Assembly: GCA_003254905.1 (NCBI GenBank)
Contig: QANU01097938.1
Coordinates: 107,664 to 171,663 of the forward strand
Direction: 5' to 3'
Source of the DNA: Nissolia schottii
Taxonomy: Eukaryota > Streptophyta > Magnoliopsida > Fabales > Fabaceae
DNA: 64,000 nt
Position numbers and translations under genes: made by a program. The notes below the pieces were generated by a model. That model did not search any database. It saw only the letters and a program-made list of their open reading frames with translations, and was not told the origin of the DNA. Positions within the stretch are counted from its first letter, which is position 1. Each line of letters opens with the position of its first letter. Positions 62,431 to 64,000 of this stretch are shown in pieces.

Positions 62431-63218
62431 AAATTAAGGATGAAAAAGTTATGACTCGATCTTTACAATATAGTTAACAGAATTAAAATGATCGTGGTTT
62501 AAAACGCGAGAGAATCAGATAACCAAATCGGATAATTGTATATAATTCGAAAATCAAAAATGTAATTTAGGCCTTATATCTACCCAGAGTTCGAGGGAAA
62601 AACATGCTTTCACTAATGATACCATACATAGCTTTTGTCTTTTGTGCATTAAACCACCATTAAAGCCATTGATCAGGACACGTTCATTTAATTTAGATTT
62701 TAAAAGCCATCATCAACTCATCATTCTTATCAAATGCGTTTGATTCCTCTCCGCACTTATGTACTACTATATGTGCAAAGTTGTTGATGACTTTATAGCA
62801 CCAAAATCTTTGTCTTTTCCTCTGTTTATCTGATTTTGACACCACTAATCTCTTTCAAGATTGATGCATGATTTCTGTACGAGAAAGGCATCTCATATGT
62901 GCCTTACCAATCATGCTTTATCGTTTTATTTTAGACCAAAATAAATAATGTTATCATGTTATGACTAAAAGCAAAAAGGTTCATACGGTAAATTGGTGTA
63001 GATTTATTCTGACCTTAAGTAAAAAAATTATTAAAAGGAAAAAAACATAGGAATGTAAGAATCTACTGGACATATATTAAAAAAGAGTGGTATTATTTGG
63101 ACATTAAGTATAATATAGACACTCAGTTTTTCTTTCACATACATCATAAAATTGATTGTGGATCCTCCCATGATATGTGTACAAGATATGAAACATAATA
63201 TCGACACCATATTTAATT
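62431..63218. other. Spacer
   Basis: No gene or bounded element seen. Confidence 0.35.
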
Positions 63219-63386
63219 GTTAAACATCGTGAAAAAATAGATAAATGACACACCAAAAAATATAGGAGAAAGATAGATAATAGAGAAATAATAATTGTAT
63301 TATATGAGTTGTCTGAGTTAATTTATAATAGAAGGTGAGCCTATTTATAGGCTGAAAACACAACGACCAAAACTCAACGGCGACTT
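63219..63386 (-). mobile_element. Third TRIM-type LTR sequence, minus strand, truncated or divergent
   Basis: It starts TGTTAAACATCGTG, the reverse complement of the TRIM 1 LTR end. It continues through ATAGATAAATGA, CTGAGTTA and GCCTATTTATAGGCTGAAAA to CGACCAAAACTCAACGG, the inverted form of the shared core (CCGTTG ... TATAAATA). Beyond 63386 the likeness to the TRIM LTRs stops and a different GC-rich sequence begins. No partner LTR lies in the window. Confidence 0.7.
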
Positions 63387-63499
63387 TTTTTCTCTTTTGC
63401 CCCCCTAACTGAGACAATTTACCAAAATATCCCTGTTTCAAAACATAATACGCAACTGCCCCTGTTTCGTCTGACGTGGACTCCGCGGCACGCGTGGAC

Positions 63500-63655
63500 G
63501 TCCACGTCGGATTCGCCAACGCGGTAGGCGAATACACGTCAGATTCGCTAACCGCATTGGCGAATTTAGCTGAAATCAATTTGAACTAAATTCGCCAACG
63601 CGGTTGGCGAATCTGACGTGTATTCGCCTACCGCGTTGGCGAATCCTACGTGGAC
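63500..63655. repeat. Large GC-rich inverted repeat (70-bp arms, 16-base loop)
   Basis: The left arm 63500-63569 and right arm 63586-63655 are reverse complements at 67 of 70 positions. Each arm is itself built from the unit ATTCGCCAACGCGG and its complement, so smaller hairpins nest inside. The 16-base loop is CTGAAATCAATTTGAA. It is flanked by an approximate direct repeat CTCTTTTGCCCC (63393 and 63668). GC content is far above that of the surroundings. Confidence 0.9.
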
Positions 63656-64000
63656 TTTATCATTCCTCTTTTGCCCCTGGTTAGTCCATTGGTGGTTGCG
63701 AAGCTTTTACTTACACAAAATTTAGCTTTTTAGCTAATAGCTTGCATGCTCTTTAGGGTTTCATGCTATCTATATTGAGTTCAATTGCAAATTTGTAGTA
63801 AATTATAACACAGAGATGTTAGAGCAGTTTATGTTATGTGCATCAGTGTAATGTAATTTGTATGGTATTGTTGTGGTGTGACATTTTAGCTCATATACCT
63901 TTATTATATGTGGTGTTTGTTATGTTTGGATCCATAATAATACACCATTGATTGTCATTATAGTGGTCATATTAATATAATCATAGCGGTCATAAAGTAG
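63656..64000. other. Right edge of the window
   Basis: Mostly AT-rich; nothing recognised. Any element containing the inverted repeat and third LTR may continue past the window edge. Confidence 0.35.

Noticed and set aside
1-64000. CRISPR arrays, prokaryotic operons or phage genes
   Set aside because: None present; genes are intron-split plant genes and repeats are eukaryotic mobile elements.
1-64000. Plastid or mitochondrial DNA insertions
   Set aside because: I saw no stretch resembling organelle genes; RPL24 is a nuclear gene with introns and a transit peptide.

Overview
The window is nuclear DNA of a flowering plant. It is very AT-rich, with intron-split genes, a plastid-targeted nuclear protein, Au-type and other tRNA-derived SINEs, TRIM elements and Ty1/copia, Ty3/gypsy and Mutator debris. 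The gene set is that of a eudicot. The style of the repeats makes me think of a legume, but that is an impression and was not tested. There is one 49-base assembly gap (40955-41003).

Five intact protein genes lie in the first 40 kb, and I could place all their exon borders by frame and GT/AG sites. In order: a class I formin (plus, 998-6893, 6 exons, 910 aa); a C2H2 zinc-finger protein with a C-terminal domain resembling the ADP-ribosyltransferase fold (plus, 16266-17949, 2 exons, 439 aa); a DFR/ANR-like NAD(P)-dependent reductase (minus, 25321-29333, 6 exons, 353 aa); plastid ribosomal protein L24 (minus, 31554-34450, 4 exons, 197 aa); and a membrane-anchored kinase of the CRLK1 type (minus, 35390-38858 plus a 5' leader exon, 435 aa). 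They are unrelated in function: actin nucleation, a presumed nuclear factor, phenylpropanoid-type reduction, plastid translation and calcium/cold signalling. From memory, however, the order formin - zinc finger - RPL24 - CRLK1 matches Arabidopsis At5g54650 - 54630 - 54600 - 54590, and the zinc finger plus reductase pair matches At4g27240 - 27250. The block therefore looks like conserved ancestral gene order.

The spaces between these genes and most of the window from 40 to 64 kb are mobile-element territory. I found several elements with exact borders. Two are TRIM retrotransposons with equal-length LTRs, primer-binding site, polypurine tract and 5-bp target duplications (59216-60118, duplication GAAGA; 61362-62425, duplication CAAGT). 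One is a gypsy-type solo LTR (58292-58862, duplication ATTAT). Two are SINEs with 12- and 14-bp target duplications (31104-31260 minus; 57534-57694 plus). One is a candidate non-autonomous Helitron (22616-24569). Several foldback MITEs are present, one of them inside an intron of the reductase gene and related to a second copy at 14.4 kb. Less complete pieces are a frameshifted Mutator-type fragment (about 10.2-10.8 kb), a copia gag fragment (50.5-50.9 kb), a gypsy gag and leader on the minus strand (51.0-52.4 kb), and a diverged local duplication (46.7-47.9 kb versus 53.8-54.4 kb).

The most striking structures lie at the right end. Two TRIMs and a third, inverted TRIM-type LTR sit within 4 kb and share one promoter core. 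The TRIMs carry decayed in-frame minisatellites behind an ATG at the same place after the primer-binding site. Next to the third LTR is a GC-rich inverted repeat with two 70-bp arms (67 of 70 positions match) and a 16-base loop. From 40 to 64 kb I see no convincing intact host gene.
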